The notes beneath the pieces are model-generated. The model was given only the letters and a program-made list of their open reading frames with translations. It had not been told where the DNA came from and did no database searches. The position numbers and the translations under genes were made by a program. Below, piece by piece: positions 52,154 through 60,684 of a DNA stretch of 64,000 bases (the stretch's first letter is position 1; every line of letters begins with the position of its first letter). This DNA comes from JAIVGV01 sp036389335 (GTDB lineage: Bacteria; Acidobacteriota; Blastocatellia; Pyrinomonadales; Pyrinomonadaceae): positions 1-64,000 of the forward strand of contig DASVQC010000050.1 in assembly GCA_036389335.1 (NCBI GenBank), read 5' to 3'.

Positions 52154-53332
52154 ATGATCTCAATCGTTTGCGTCTTCAACGACCCGGGCGTGTTGGAAGA
52201 GCGGCTGCTGAAAAGTTTGGCGACGCAAACCGCCCCGCACGAAATCATCACGGTGGACAACCGCGACTCCCGCTTCGGCAGCGCCTCGGAGGCGCTCAAC
52301 TGGGGGGCCGGGAAGGCGCAGGGCGACTGGCTGCTCTTCGCGCATCAGGACGTTGCCCTGCGCTCGCCCGGCTGGCTCTCCAAAGCCGAGAGTCTTCTGA
52401 ACGAGCATGCGGTCGAAGGCTGGGCCGGCGTCGCCGGTCGGACGCGGGGCGGGGAGTTCCGCGGGTTCCTCATCGACCGCGAACACCTCTTCGGCTCGCC
52501 CTTCACAGAACCTCTGGAGGTTCAGACTCTGGACGAGTGCGTCCTCATGCGCCGGAAGGGCGCGGCAGATCGCCGCTACTTCGACGAGGCCCTGAAGGGC
52601 TGGCACGCCTACGGCGTCGAGGCGTGTTGCGCCGCGGCGCGGGAGGGCGAGCGGAACGTCGTCCTCTCCCTCCCCACGTGGCACGATTCGAAGTCCACGA
52701 ACATGGCGGGGCTGGCGGAGGCGCACGACTACGTGTGGCGCAAGCACGGCGCGGCCCTCGGTCGCATCTCGACGACGATGGCCGTCCTGCCCGACGCTTA
52801 CGACCGAACACGCAGCCGCGTGCGTCAACTTAAAACGCGCTCGACGCGCAAGCTCTTGACGCTGGCCGCCAAGCTCGCGGGCGTTCGCGCCGTGCAGGTG
52901 GGCTATCTGGGCGAGGCGCTTGAGGCGCTGACCGCGCCGATGCCGGTCGTCGACGTGCTGCACCGGCGGAGCGAGCAGGAGCCAATCGAGGTCGGCGCGT
53001 TCGTGCCGCAGCCGGCAACAAGGCGGCGCGTAGTTCACCACTTCTCCGGCCTCGACTTCGGCGAGCTGCGGTCGGGCTCCGTCCTCATCGCCCCGGACCT
53101 CGCCGCCGAGTTTTGCGAGGCGGGCGGCGCGCTCGCCCCCCCGCCCCCGCCCGCCCGAGACCTACTCGTCTGCGCGCCCCTCGCGGAGTTGTTAAAGCAG
53201 CCGAAGCTGTGGCGCGCGGCGCGGCGCGGGTCGGCTGACGCGGTGCTCGTCCTTCAGTGGGACATGAGCGCGCGCCCGTTCGTCGTCTTCAGTCCGAGTC
53301 TCCCGCGCGCGCCGCACGAGACAGCGGACTAA
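52154..53332 (+). CDS. GT2-like glycosyltransferase family protein
   Basis: A 392-residue protein. The N-terminal 230 residues are a divergent GT-A fold: 'ISIVCVFNDPGVLEERLLKS', 'EIITVDNRDSRFGSASEALN', 'GDWLLFAHQDVALRSPGWLS' (HQDV in place of DxD) and 'HAYGVEACCAAAREGERNVV'. The 'HQDV' variant is seen in a subfamily often annotated only as glycosyltransferase-like. The remaining 160 residues are not recognised and include a Pro-rich stretch. ATG 52154 is preferred; GTG 52148 is an alternative. It ends about 50 bp before the promoter of the exporter genes. Confidence 0.75.
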   Translation: MISIVCVFNDPGVLEERLLKSLATQTAPHEIITVDNRDSRFGSASEALNWGAGKAQGDWLLFAHQDVALRSPGWLSKAESLLNEHAVEGWAGVAGRTRGGEFRGFLIDREHLFGSPFTEPLEVQTLDECVLMRRKGAADRRYFDEALKGWHAYGVEACCAAAREGERNVVLSLPTWHDSKSTNMAGLAEAHDYVWRKHGAALGRISTTMAVLPDAYDRTRSRVRQLKTRSTRKLLTLAAKLAGVRAVQVGYLGEALEALTAPMPVVDVLHRRSEQEPIEVGAFVPQPATRRRVVHHFSGLDFGELRSGSVLIAPDLAAEFCEAGGALAPPPPPARDLLVCAPLAELLKQPKLWRAARRGSADAVLVLQWDMSARPFVVFSPSLPRAPHETAD

Positions 53333-53378
53333 GCCGCCCCCGCCCCGCCCGACGGATTCTTCGCGGGAGGCGACTTTC

Positions 53379-53407
53379 TTGACGCCCCCCCGACGCGCCG
53401 CTAGACT
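53379..53407 (+). promoter_or_regulatory. Sigma70 promoter of the exporter operon
   Basis: TTGACG (53379-53384), 17 bp, TAGACT (53402-53407): a good -35, ideal spacing and a fair -10. It sits 25 bp before ATG 53432. It would drive wzm, wzt and the fused glycosyltransferase as one unit. Confidence 0.6.
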
Positions 53408-53431
53408 GACCCGTCCGACCCGGCAAGGGTT

Positions 53432-54400
53432 ATGAGCGCCGCACGGCTGCGACGCGGGCGTCGATCCCGAATGAGTTTAAAGATCAGCGAAAGGTCGAAC
53501 GCGCGGATCGAGCCCGCCCCCGGCGCACCGGACGCGACGGGCGCGGAGCCGACACGGGGGGACGCGCCGCCGCCGCCGCACGCCGTCCCGCACGTTCTCA
53601 TCAAGGCCGAGAGCGCGGGCGTCCAGCTCAACCTCGGCGACCTCTGGCGCTACCGCGAGCTGCTCTACTTCCTCACGCTGCGCGACATCAAGGTGCGCTA
53701 CAAGCAGACGCTGATGGGCGCGGCGTGGGTCATCATCCAGCCGCTGATGCTGATGCTCATCGTGACGCTCGTCTTCAACCGCTTCGCCCGCCTCGGCGCG
53801 GGCGCGATGCCCTACCCCCTCTTCGCCTACGCGGGGCTCACCCTCTGGACGTTCTTCGCGAGCGCCGTCGCCAACAGCACCAACAGCCTGACGAGCAACA
53901 CGAACCTGATCACGAAGGTCTACTTCCCGCGCCTCTTCATCCCGGCGGCGGCGGTCGCCGCGGGCCTCGTCGATCTCGCCATCGCCTCCGCCGTCCTCGC
54001 GGCCATCGCCGCCTACTACCGCGTCGAGCCGACGTGGTCGCTCGCGCTCCTGCCGCTCTTCGTCGCGCTCCTGACGCTGCTCGCGCTCGGCGTCGGCACG
54101 CTCGTCTCGGCGCTCACCGTCAAGTACCGCGATCTGCGCCACGCCCTGCCCTTCATCATGCAGTTCTGGATGTTCGCCTCGCCCGTCATCTACCCCGCGA
54201 CGCTCGTGCCCGCGCGCTGGAAGTGGGCGCTCGCCCTCAACCCGCTCACCGGCATCCTCGAAGGCTTCCGCGCCGCGCTCGCGGGCGGCGAGATCGACGC
54301 GCGCCCGATCCTCCTCGCCGCCGCCGTCGCCGCCGCCGTCGCCGCCGTCTCGGTCTACGTCTTCCGCCGCGCCGAGGACACTTTCGCGGACGTGATCTAG
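53432..54400 (+). CDS. wzm: ABC-2 polysaccharide export permease
   Basis: A 322-residue membrane subunit of a Wzm/TagG-type exporter. A Pro-rich cytoplasmic N-terminus (to about 60) leads into 'RYRELLYFLTLRDIKVRYKQ' and 'TLMGAAWVIIQPLMLMLIVT', the ABC-2 signature for O-antigen/teichoic-acid permeases. Six membrane helices follow, with 'FPRLFIPAAAVAAGLVDLAI' and 'QFWMFASPVIYPATLVPARW' between them. The start is ATG 53432 (AAGGG close upstream) or ATG 53471. With the ATPase 17 bp downstream it would move completed lipid-linked glycan across the inner membrane. Confidence 0.92.
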   Translation: MSAARLRRGRRSRMSLKISERSNARIEPAPGAPDATGAEPTRGDAPPPPHAVPHVLIKAESAGVQLNLGDLWRYRELLYFLTLRDIKVRYKQTLMGAAWVIIQPLMLMLIVTLVFNRFARLGAGAMPYPLFAYAGLTLWTFFASAVANSTNSLTSNTNLITKVYFPRLFIPAAAVAAGLVDLAIASAVLAAIAAYYRVEPTWSLALLPLFVALLTLLALGVGTLVSALTVKYRDLRHALPFIMQFWMFASPVIYPATLVPARWKWALALNPLTGILEGFRAALAGGEIDARPILLAAAVAAAVAAVSVYVFRRAEDTFADVI

Positions 54401-54417
54401 GGGGGGGCGCGCTTGAG

Positions 54418-55215
54418 ATGATGCCGGCGATCAGGTTCGAGAACGTCAGCAAGCGTTACCGCCTCGGCGGCGTGCACCCCGGATACTTGACGCTGCGCGA
54501 GACGCTCGGGGCCGCGCTCGCCGCGCCCGTCAGGCGACTCGCACGGCGCGCCGGCGGCGGCGAGAGGGAGACGGTCTGGGCGCTGCGCGACGTCAACCTC
54601 GAAATCCGGCAGGGCGAGCTGGTCGGCATCATCGGCAGGAACGGCGCGGGCAAATCCACCCTGCTCAGAATCCTCTCGCGCGTCACGCGCCCGACGACGG
54701 GCGAGGTGGAGATTTACGGGCGCGTCGGCTCGCTGCTCGAAGTCGGCACGGGCTTCCACCCCGATCTGACCGGGCGTGAGAACGTCTTCCTCAACGGCGC
54801 GATCCTCGGCATGAAGAAGGCGGAGATCGAGCGCAAGTTCGACGAGATCGTCGCCTTCTCCGAGATCGAGCGGTTCATCGACACGCCGGTCAAGCACTAC
54901 TCTTCGGGGATGTACGTGCGCCTCGCCTTCTCGGTCGCCGCGCACCTCGAACCGGAGATACTGATCATGGACGAGGTGCTGGCCGTGGGCGACGCGGCCT
55001 TCCAGCGCAAGTGCCTCGACAAGATGGACTCCATCGCGCGCGGCGGCCACACCGTCCTCTTCGTCAGCCACGACATCGGCGCGATCAATAGTCTTTGCGA
55101 GCGGGTCGTCCTGCTCGAAGGGGGCGTCGTCGTCCGGACGGGCGCGGCGCGCGACGTGACGGCTCACTACTTGGAAGACGCCGACGGCGTCTCGCGCAGC
55201 CGGGGCACGGCTTGA
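54418..55215 (+). CDS. wzt: ABC polysaccharide export ATPase
   Basis: A 265-residue ATPase partner of the permease. Walker A 'GRNGAGKSTLLRIL' (about 72-85), the signature 'YSSGMYVRLAFSVAAHL' (about 160), Walker B 'ILIMDEVLAVGD' (about 180-191) and the switch His in 'FVSHD' are intact. It ends right after the nucleotide-binding domain, so it lacks the C-terminal carbohydrate-recognition domain that long Wzt proteins use to check chain ends. Chain-length control must lie elsewhere. Its TGA overlaps the TTG start of the next gene by four bases, showing tight coupling. Confidence 0.93.
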   Translation: MMPAIRFENVSKRYRLGGVHPGYLTLRETLGAALAAPVRRLARRAGGGERETVWALRDVNLEIRQGELVGIIGRNGAGKSTLLRILSRVTRPTTGEVEIYGRVGSLLEVGTGFHPDLTGRENVFLNGAILGMKKAEIERKFDEIVAFSEIERFIDTPVKHYSSGMYVRLAFSVAAHLEPEILIMDEVLAVGDAAFQRKCLDKMDSIARGGHTVLFVSHDIGAINSLCERVVLLEGGVVVRTGAARDVTAHYLEDADGVSRSRGTA

Positions 55216-57467
55216 AACAGTTCCTCAGCGAAAACCTGTCGCTCTCGGCGAGGCTCTTCTGGAAGCGGGTCTTCGTCCGCTCGGTCGGCGCGTCGGTCGG
55301 CGGCGCGGCGGCGGTCTACAGGTTCGGGCGTCGCGTCGTCGACGCCGCCGCCGAGCGCGGGCTCAACGTCGCAGAGGCGTGGGACGTGCCCGCGCGACCG
55401 CGCGCGCAGTCGTTCGGGCCGCCGCCCTTCGGCGCGCGCGATCTCCTCTTCCTGCTCGACGCGGTCGAAGGTAAGCGCCCCGGCGCGCCGCCGGGCGGAA
55501 GCGCGCCGCGCGCCGAAAGCGGGCCGCGCGCCTCCGTCATCATCCCCGTCTTCAACAAGGCCGAGTTCACTTTCCAAGCCCTGCGCGCCCTCGCCGCCGA
55601 AGTGGATTTAGACGAGACGGAGATCATCGTCGTCGATAACGCCTCGACCGACGAGACCGCCGCGCTGCTCGAACGCTTCGGCGGGATCGTGCGCGTCGTC
55701 CGCAACGCCGAGAACCGCGGCTTCGTCGACGCGTGCAACGACGGGGCGCGGGCCGCGCGCGGTCGCCACCTCGTCTTCTTAAACAACGACGCGGTCGTGC
55801 AGCCCGGCTGGCTCGACAGTTTGATCGCGACCGCGGAGGCGGACGAATCTATCGGCGCGGTCGGCTCGATGTTCGTCTACCCGGACGGGCGCGTGCAGGA
55901 GGCGGGCGCGATCGTGTGGCGCGACGGCTCGGCGTTCCACTACGGCTGGGGCGGCTCGCCCGACGATCCGCGCTACGCGTTCGCGCGCGACGTCGACTAC
56001 TGCTCCGGCGCGTCGCTGCTCGTCAGGCGCGAGCTGTTCGAGCGGCTCGGCGGCTTCGACCGCCGCTACGCGCCCGCCTATTACGAGGACGCAGACCTCT
56101 GCTTCGGCGTGCGCTCGCTCGGCCACCGCGTCCGCTACCAGCCGCTCTCGCGCGTCGTCCACCACGAGGGCGCGACCGCCGGCACGGACACCTCGGTCGG
56201 CTTCAAACGCTTCCAGATCGTCAACCGCGAAAAGTTTTTCGAGAAGTGGCGCGAAGTTTTACAGCGCGAGCACTTCGAGAACCGGCCCGCGAACACGTTG
56301 CGCGCGTCGGTGAGATCGAGCGCCCCCGCCGTCATCGTCTTCGACGACCACCTGCCCGCGCCCGACCGCGACGCGGGCAGCGGCAGGATGGCGTTTATCC
56401 TCAACTCGCTCTCGAAGTGGACGCGCCCCCTCTTCGTCTCGACCGGCAACCGGCGCGCCGCGCGCTACGAACGACTCCTGTGGCGCGAGGGCGTCGAGAC
56501 GGCGGGTGCGGTCGATTACCCGCGCCTGCTCAGGACGCGCGACTTCAGTGCGGCGGTCGTCAGCCGCCCCGACGTGGCCGAGGCCGTGATCCCGGCCATC
56601 CGCCGCCACGCGCCGCGCGCCCGCGTCGTCTTCGACATGGTCGACGTTCACTTCATACGCATGGAGCGCGAGGCGCGCGTGACCAACGACGAGCGCATCG
56701 CGGCGGAGGCCCGCCGCTACCGCGAGATCGAGACGCGGCTCGCGCGCGAGTGCGATCTCGTCTGGTGCAACTCGACCGAGGACGCGCGCGTGATGCGGCG
56801 CGAGGCCCCCGGCGTGCGCGTCGAAGTCATCCCGACCATCCACACGCTGCGCGACCGCGGACAGACTTTCGACGAGCGCCGCGACCTGCTCTTCCTCGGC
56901 AACCTCGCGCACCCGCCCAACTACGACGCCGTCCACTTCTTCCTCCGCGACATCTTCCCCGCCGTGCGCGAGCGGCTGCCCGAAGTGCGGCTCACGCTCG
57001 TCGGCGACAACGTGCCGCCCGAGATCGCGGCCTACGCCTCCGCGGAGGTGCGCGTGCTCGGCTACGTGCCGGACATCGAGCCCGTCTTCGCCGCGAGCCG
57101 CGTGATGGTCGCGCCGCTCAGGTTCGGCGCGGGCGTCAAGGGCAAGATCGGCGAGTCGCTCGCGCACGGCCTGCCCGTCGTCACCACGTCAATCGGCGCG
57201 GAAGGGATGGGGCTCGCCGACGGCGCGCACGCCCTCATCGCCGACGAGCCCGCGGCCTTCGCCGACGCCATCGCGCGCGCCTACACCGACCGCGGGCTGT
57301 GGCAGAGACTCTCCGACGCCTCTTACGCGCACGTCACCGGCAACTTCACGCCCGAGGCCGTCGAGCACGTCGTCTCGGACTCGCTGCGCGACACGCTCGG
57401 ACTGCCGGGCGCGCGCGCCGTCGAATCAAACTCGCGCGCCGGGGGCGTCGGGGCCGACGCTTCGTAG
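55212..57467 (+). CDS. Two-domain glycosyltransferase (GT2 + GT4 fusion)
   Basis: A 751-residue bifunctional enzyme, translated from TTG 55212 that overlaps the wzt stop (TTGA). The GT-A domain (about 100-350) has 'ASVIIPVFNKAEFTFQALRA', 'NRGFVDACNDGARAARGRHL', 'FLNNDAVVQPGWLDSLIAT' and 'YYEDADLCFGVRSLGHRVRY'. A linker (about 350-390) joins a GT-B domain (about 395-735) with 'VFDMVDVHFIRMEREARV', 'NLAHPPNYDAVHFFLRDIFP' and 'APLRFGAGVKGKIGESLAHG'. Such tandem enzymes add two linkages alternately or prime and cap a chain. Coupling to the exporter suggests a role in the final export-ready end of the polymer. Confidence 0.88.
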   Translation: MKQFLSENLSLSARLFWKRVFVRSVGASVGGAAAVYRFGRRVVDAAAERGLNVAEAWDVPARPRAQSFGPPPFGARDLLFLLDAVEGKRPGAPPGGSAPRAESGPRASVIIPVFNKAEFTFQALRALAAEVDLDETEIIVVDNASTDETAALLERFGGIVRVVRNAENRGFVDACNDGARAARGRHLVFLNNDAVVQPGWLDSLIATAEADESIGAVGSMFVYPDGRVQEAGAIVWRDGSAFHYGWGGSPDDPRYAFARDVDYCSGASLLVRRELFERLGGFDRRYAPAYYEDADLCFGVRSLGHRVRYQPLSRVVHHEGATAGTDTSVGFKRFQIVNREKFFEKWREVLQREHFENRPANTLRASVRSSAPAVIVFDDHLPAPDRDAGSGRMAFILNSLSKWTRPLFVSTGNRRAARYERLLWREGVETAGAVDYPRLLRTRDFSAAVVSRPDVAEAVIPAIRRHAPRARVVFDMVDVHFIRMEREARVTNDERIAAEARRYREIETRLARECDLVWCNSTEDARVMRREAPGVRVEVIPTIHTLRDRGQTFDERRDLLFLGNLAHPPNYDAVHFFLRDIFPAVRERLPEVRLTLVGDNVPPEIAAYASAEVRVLGYVPDIEPVFAASRVMVAPLRFGAGVKGKIGESLAHGLPVVTTSIGAEGMGLADGAHALIADEPAAFADAIARAYTDRGLWQRLSDASYAHVTGNFTPEAVEHVVSDSLRDTLGLPGARAVESNSRAGGVGADAS

Positions 57468-57541
57468 CGACGGCCCCGTCATTCGCCGCGGGGCTTCGGG
57501 GCTTTACGGTCGGATCGAACTTGAGCGTCTAAGAAAGTATG

Positions 57542-57637
57542 ACTCACCACAGAGACACAGAGATCACAGAGGATGCACAGAGATAACAAGTCTTAACTCC
57601 GTGCCCCCTCCGTGCCCTCTGCGCCTCTGTGGTGAAT
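57542..57637. repeat. Inverted repeat, CACCACAGAGG family (copy 4)
   Basis: Left arm 57542-57584 (ACTCACCACAGAGACACAG, then ATCACAGAGG and GCACAGAGA). Right arm 57598-57637 (CCGTGCCCCCTCCGTGCCC, then TGCGCCTCTGTGGTGAAT). The arms have drifted (ACAGAG against CCTCCG) more than in the other copies. It lies between two plus-strand genes. Confidence 0.82.
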
Positions 57638-57675
57638 CCGGTTTGGTGTCGCACGCAACAGACAATCGGGTCGTC

Positions 57676-58614
57676 GTGAAAATTCTGATCACGGGCAGCA
57701 ACGGGTTCGTCGGGGGCAGCTTCGGGCGCTTCGCGGCGCGCGAGGGGCACGCGGTCGTCGGCGTCGGTCGCGCGGCGCAGCCCTCGCGCGGCTGGCCCGG
57801 CGCTTACGCGCAGGCCGACGCGGTCAGCGCAGACCTCGCGCCGCTCGTCTCGGAGTTCGCGCCCGACGCGCTCTTCCACGCGACGGGCACGGCTTCCGTC
57901 GGCGGCTCGCTCGAAGCCCCGCTCGAAGACTTGCGCGCCTCCGTCATGAGCTTCGCCAACGCGCTCGACGCGGTGCGCCGCTCCGGCGCGCGCCCGCTCG
58001 TCCTCTTCCCTTCGAGCGCGGCGGTCTACGGCGACCCGGCACAACTCCCCGTCGGTGAGGACGCGCCCGCGCGCCCCATCTCGCCCTACGGCTTCCACAA
58101 AGCCGCCTGCGAGCTGGTGGCGCGCGAGTACGCCGAGTGCTTCGGCCTACGCGTCGTCGTCTGCCGACTCTTCTCGCTCTTCGGCCCGGCGCAGCGCAGG
58201 CTTCTGGTGTGGGAGCTTTACCGGCAGTGCGCGGGCGCGGGCTCAACCGTCTGGCTCGAAGGCACCGGCGGGGAGACGCGCGACTACCTACACGTCGAGG
58301 AGGTCTCGTCCGCGCTGCTGCGGCTCGCGGGGGCGAGGCTGGACGGGGCACGAGGCGCGGGCGGCGACTGCCTCGCCGTCAACGTCGCGAGCGGCGCGGG
58401 CGTCGGCGCGCTCGAACTCGCGCGGCTGATTCGCGATAGGATCGCCCCCGCGAAAGAGATCCGCTGCCGCGGCACGGTGCGACCGGGCGACCCGCGCGCG
58501 TGGCGGGCCGACATCTCGCGCCTGCGGGAATTGATCCCCGGCTGGCGGCCCCGCCCGCTGCCCGAATCGCTCGCCCGCTGCGTCGCGGAATGGCGGGCGG
58601 ACGACGCGCGTTAA
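57676..58614 (+). CDS. NAD-dependent epimerase/dehydratase
   Basis: A 312-residue extended SDR. I start at GTG 57676, directly before the Rossmann strand 'KILITGSNGFVGGSFGRFAA'; the frame is open further upstream but reads through the repeat, and GTG 57646 is a second choice. The catalytic region is 'LFPSSAAVYGDPAQLPVGED' and 'SPYGFHKAACELVAREYAEC' (Tyr-x3-Lys). 'CRLFSLFGPAQRRLLVWELY' and 'RDYLHVEEVSSALLRLAG' are typical of nucleotide-sugar 4,6-dehydratases and 4-reductases. Exact reaction unknown. It converges on asnB paralogue 3 with four bases between stops. Confidence 0.85.
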   Translation: MKILITGSNGFVGGSFGRFAAREGHAVVGVGRAAQPSRGWPGAYAQADAVSADLAPLVSEFAPDALFHATGTASVGGSLEAPLEDLRASVMSFANALDAVRRSGARPLVLFPSSAAVYGDPAQLPVGEDAPARPISPYGFHKAACELVAREYAECFGLRVVVCRLFSLFGPAQRRLLVWELYRQCAGAGSTVWLEGTGGETRDYLHVEEVSSALLRLAGARLDGARGAGGDCLAVNVASGAGVGALELARLIRDRIAPAKEIRCRGTVRPGDPRAWRADISRLRELIPGWRPRPLPESLARCVAEWRADDAR

Positions 58615-58618
58615 GTCC

Positions 58619-60550
58619 TCACGACCCGACGATCCAGCGCTCGTACCACGCGCTCAGGTTGAGCAGCGTCCAGAGGTGGAAGCTCCAGTCGCGCGCGCCG
58701 CGGCGGTGCTCTTCGACGAGGCGCGCGACGTAGCCGTAGTCGAAGAACTCGCGGCGGCGCATCGGCGAGTTGAGCACGTGCGCGTCCAGCAGATCGGTCG
58801 AGCCCTCGCGCAGCCACTCGCGGATCGGCGCGCCGAAGCCGCGCTTGCGCCGGTTGAGCAGCTCGCGCGGCAGGACCTCTTCGAGCGCCTGCTTGAGGAT
58901 GTGCTTGCCGCTCGCGCCCCGCACCTTCATCCCGCGCGGCAGGCCCGTCGCGAACTCCACGAGCTTGTGGTCGAGGAAGGGCACGCGCGTCTCGACCGAC
59001 GTCGCCATCGTGATCTTGTCCACGCGCATCAAGAGCAGTTCGGGGAGTCGCAGTTGCAGTTCGAGGTAGATCATGCGCGACAGGAAGTCGCTGCCGGGCC
59101 GCTCGCGCGCGACGTGCGCGAGGTAGGGCGCGATCACTTCGTAGGAAGATCGATCCGCGAACCGCCCGCGCATCCCTTCGGAGAGCAGGCGCGGCTTCGT
59201 GTTCTCGTCGAAGACGACGGCCGCGCCCCAGAACAGCTCCTCGCCCGCGCCGAGCCGGCGCGCCAGCTCGGCGGCCAGGGGCTTCGCGCCGACGAGGTCG
59301 AGGAACGGCTGCGCCACGGCTGACGCGCCGCGCCGCGCCGCGCCCGGCAGGCGCTCGGCGTGCCGCCAGAACCGCTCGTAGATTTTGAGGTAGCGGACGT
59401 ACTTGTCGTAGCCGCTCAGGATTTCGTCCGCGCCCTCGCCGCTCTGCACGACGACGGTTCCCGATTCGCGCGCGAGCCGCGAGACGTAATAGAGCGGCAC
59501 GCAGACGGGGTCGGCGATGGGCTCGTCCTGATGGAAGACGAGATCGGAGAGGAACGATCTCATCTCGGCGTCGCCGATCAAGACCTCTTGGTGCTCCGTC
59601 CCGAACCTGCGCGCGACCTCGCGCGCCGCGCCCAACTCGTTGTACTCCTCCTGATCCCGGAAGCCGACGGTGAACGTGCGGACGGGCCGCGACACCTGCT
59701 CGGCCATCAGCGCGACGTTCGCCGAAGAGTCCACGCCGCCCGACAGGAACACCCCGAACGGCACGTCCGCCATCATCCTTTTTTTGATCGACTCGCGCAG
59801 CAGGCGCATCAGCTCCGCGCGGCACTCCGCCTCGCCCGCCTCGTTGGGCCGCGGCGGCGGGAGCGCGTCCCAGTAGCGCGTCACGTCGACCGCGCCGCCG
59901 CGCGAGACGGTGAGCATGTGGCCGGCGGGGAGTTTCCGTATGTCGCGGAAGAGCGTGGCGGGCGCGGGCGTCGTCAGGAACGACAGGTAGTGGTAGAGCG
60001 AGTCCTCGTCGACCTCCGCCGAGACCGCCGGGTGCGCGAGGACGGCTTTGATCTCGGAGGCGAAGACGAAGCGACCGTCGCGCGCGTAGTAGTAGAGCGG
60101 CTTGACGCCGACGGGGTCGCGCGCGAGCACCAGCCTCTGCCTCTCGCCGTCCCACAGGCAGACGGCGAAGTCGCCTTCGAGCGCGCGGACGAAGTCGAGC
60201 CCCCGCTCCTCGTAGAGGTGCAGGATCGTCTCCGAGTCGGTGCGCGAGGCGTAGGCGTGGCCGCGCCGCTCCAGCCCCTCGCGCAAGAGGGCGTGGTTGT
60301 AAATCTCTCCGTTGAAGACGAGCCACGCGTCGCGCGCGTCGCACCCGCGCATCGGCTGGTTGCCCGCCGCGCTGAGATCGACGATTGACAGGCGGCGGAA
60401 TCCGAGGCCGAGGCGGCCATCGTCCAACACGCGCGCGCCCGCGGCGTCGGGGCCGCGGTGCGCCATCGTGTCGCGCATCCGCTCGACGAGCGACCGCTCG
60501 ACCCGCGGCGCGCTCGCGCCGTACTCCCACACGCCGCAGATGCCACACAT
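58619..60550 (-). CDS. asnB: Asparagine synthase-type amidotransferase (paralogue 3)
   Basis: A 643-residue AsnB-family enzyme. Cys2 (MCGICGVW) is the glutaminase nucleophile, followed by 'HRGPDAAGARVLDDG' and 'VFNGEIYNHALLREGLERRG'. The PP-loop is 'VFLSGGVDSSANVALM' near 268, and 'VVQSGEGADEILSGYDKYVR' and 'RVDKITMATSVETRVPFLDH' complete the synthetase site. Overall similarity to the other two copies is moderate, suggesting old paralogues with different targets. Its neighbours are the heparinase-like and WecB genes, the combination that also accompanies the fusion dehydrogenase family. Amidation of an acidic sugar is likelier than bulk asparagine supply. Confidence 0.91.
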   Translation of the reverse strand: MCGICGVWEYGASAPRVERSLVERMRDTMAHRGPDAAGARVLDDGRLGLGFRRLSIVDLSAAGNQPMRGCDARDAWLVFNGEIYNHALLREGLERRGHAYASRTDSETILHLYEERGLDFVRALEGDFAVCLWDGERQRLVLARDPVGVKPLYYYARDGRFVFASEIKAVLAHPAVSAEVDEDSLYHYLSFLTTPAPATLFRDIRKLPAGHMLTVSRGGAVDVTRYWDALPPPRPNEAGEAECRAELMRLLRESIKKRMMADVPFGVFLSGGVDSSANVALMAEQVSRPVRTFTVGFRDQEEYNELGAAREVARRFGTEHQEVLIGDAEMRSFLSDLVFHQDEPIADPVCVPLYYVSRLARESGTVVVQSGEGADEILSGYDKYVRYLKIYERFWRHAERLPGAARRGASAVAQPFLDLVGAKPLAAELARRLGAGEELFWGAAVVFDENTKPRLLSEGMRGRFADRSSYEVIAPYLAHVARERPGSDFLSRMIYLELQLRLPELLLMRVDKITMATSVETRVPFLDHKLVEFATGLPRGMKVRGASGKHILKQALEEVLPRELLNRRKRGFGAPIREWLREGSTDLLDAHVLNSPMRRREFFDYGYVARLVEEHRRGARDWSFHLWTLLNLSAWYERWIVGS

Positions 60551-60552
60551 GA

Positions 60553-60584
60553 AAGCAGAGATCAGAGGCTAGAGGTTAGAGGCC
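60553..60584. repeat. Single-sided repeat remnant, AGAGATCAGAGG units
   Basis: AGAGATCAGAGGCTAGAGG followed by TTAGAGGCC matches one arm of the element at 30706-30775. The complementary arm is missing. It lies right in front of asnB paralogue 3. The remaining gap to 60684 has no feature beyond a T-rich run near 60638. Confidence 0.6.
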
Positions 60585-60684
60585 AGTTTCGCCTGACAGC
60601 CGAACCGCCGCCTTTGAATGAGTCCCCCCGTGTGGAGAAGTTTTTTTATCGCCGCCCGGATCATAGCAGGTTGAATTTCGGAAC

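Noticed and set aside
58611..60548. 645-codon frame on the same strand as asnB paralogue 3
   Set aside because: It is a frame-shifted shadow of asnB with an Arg/Ala-rich product, while the overlapping frame has all AsnB motifs.
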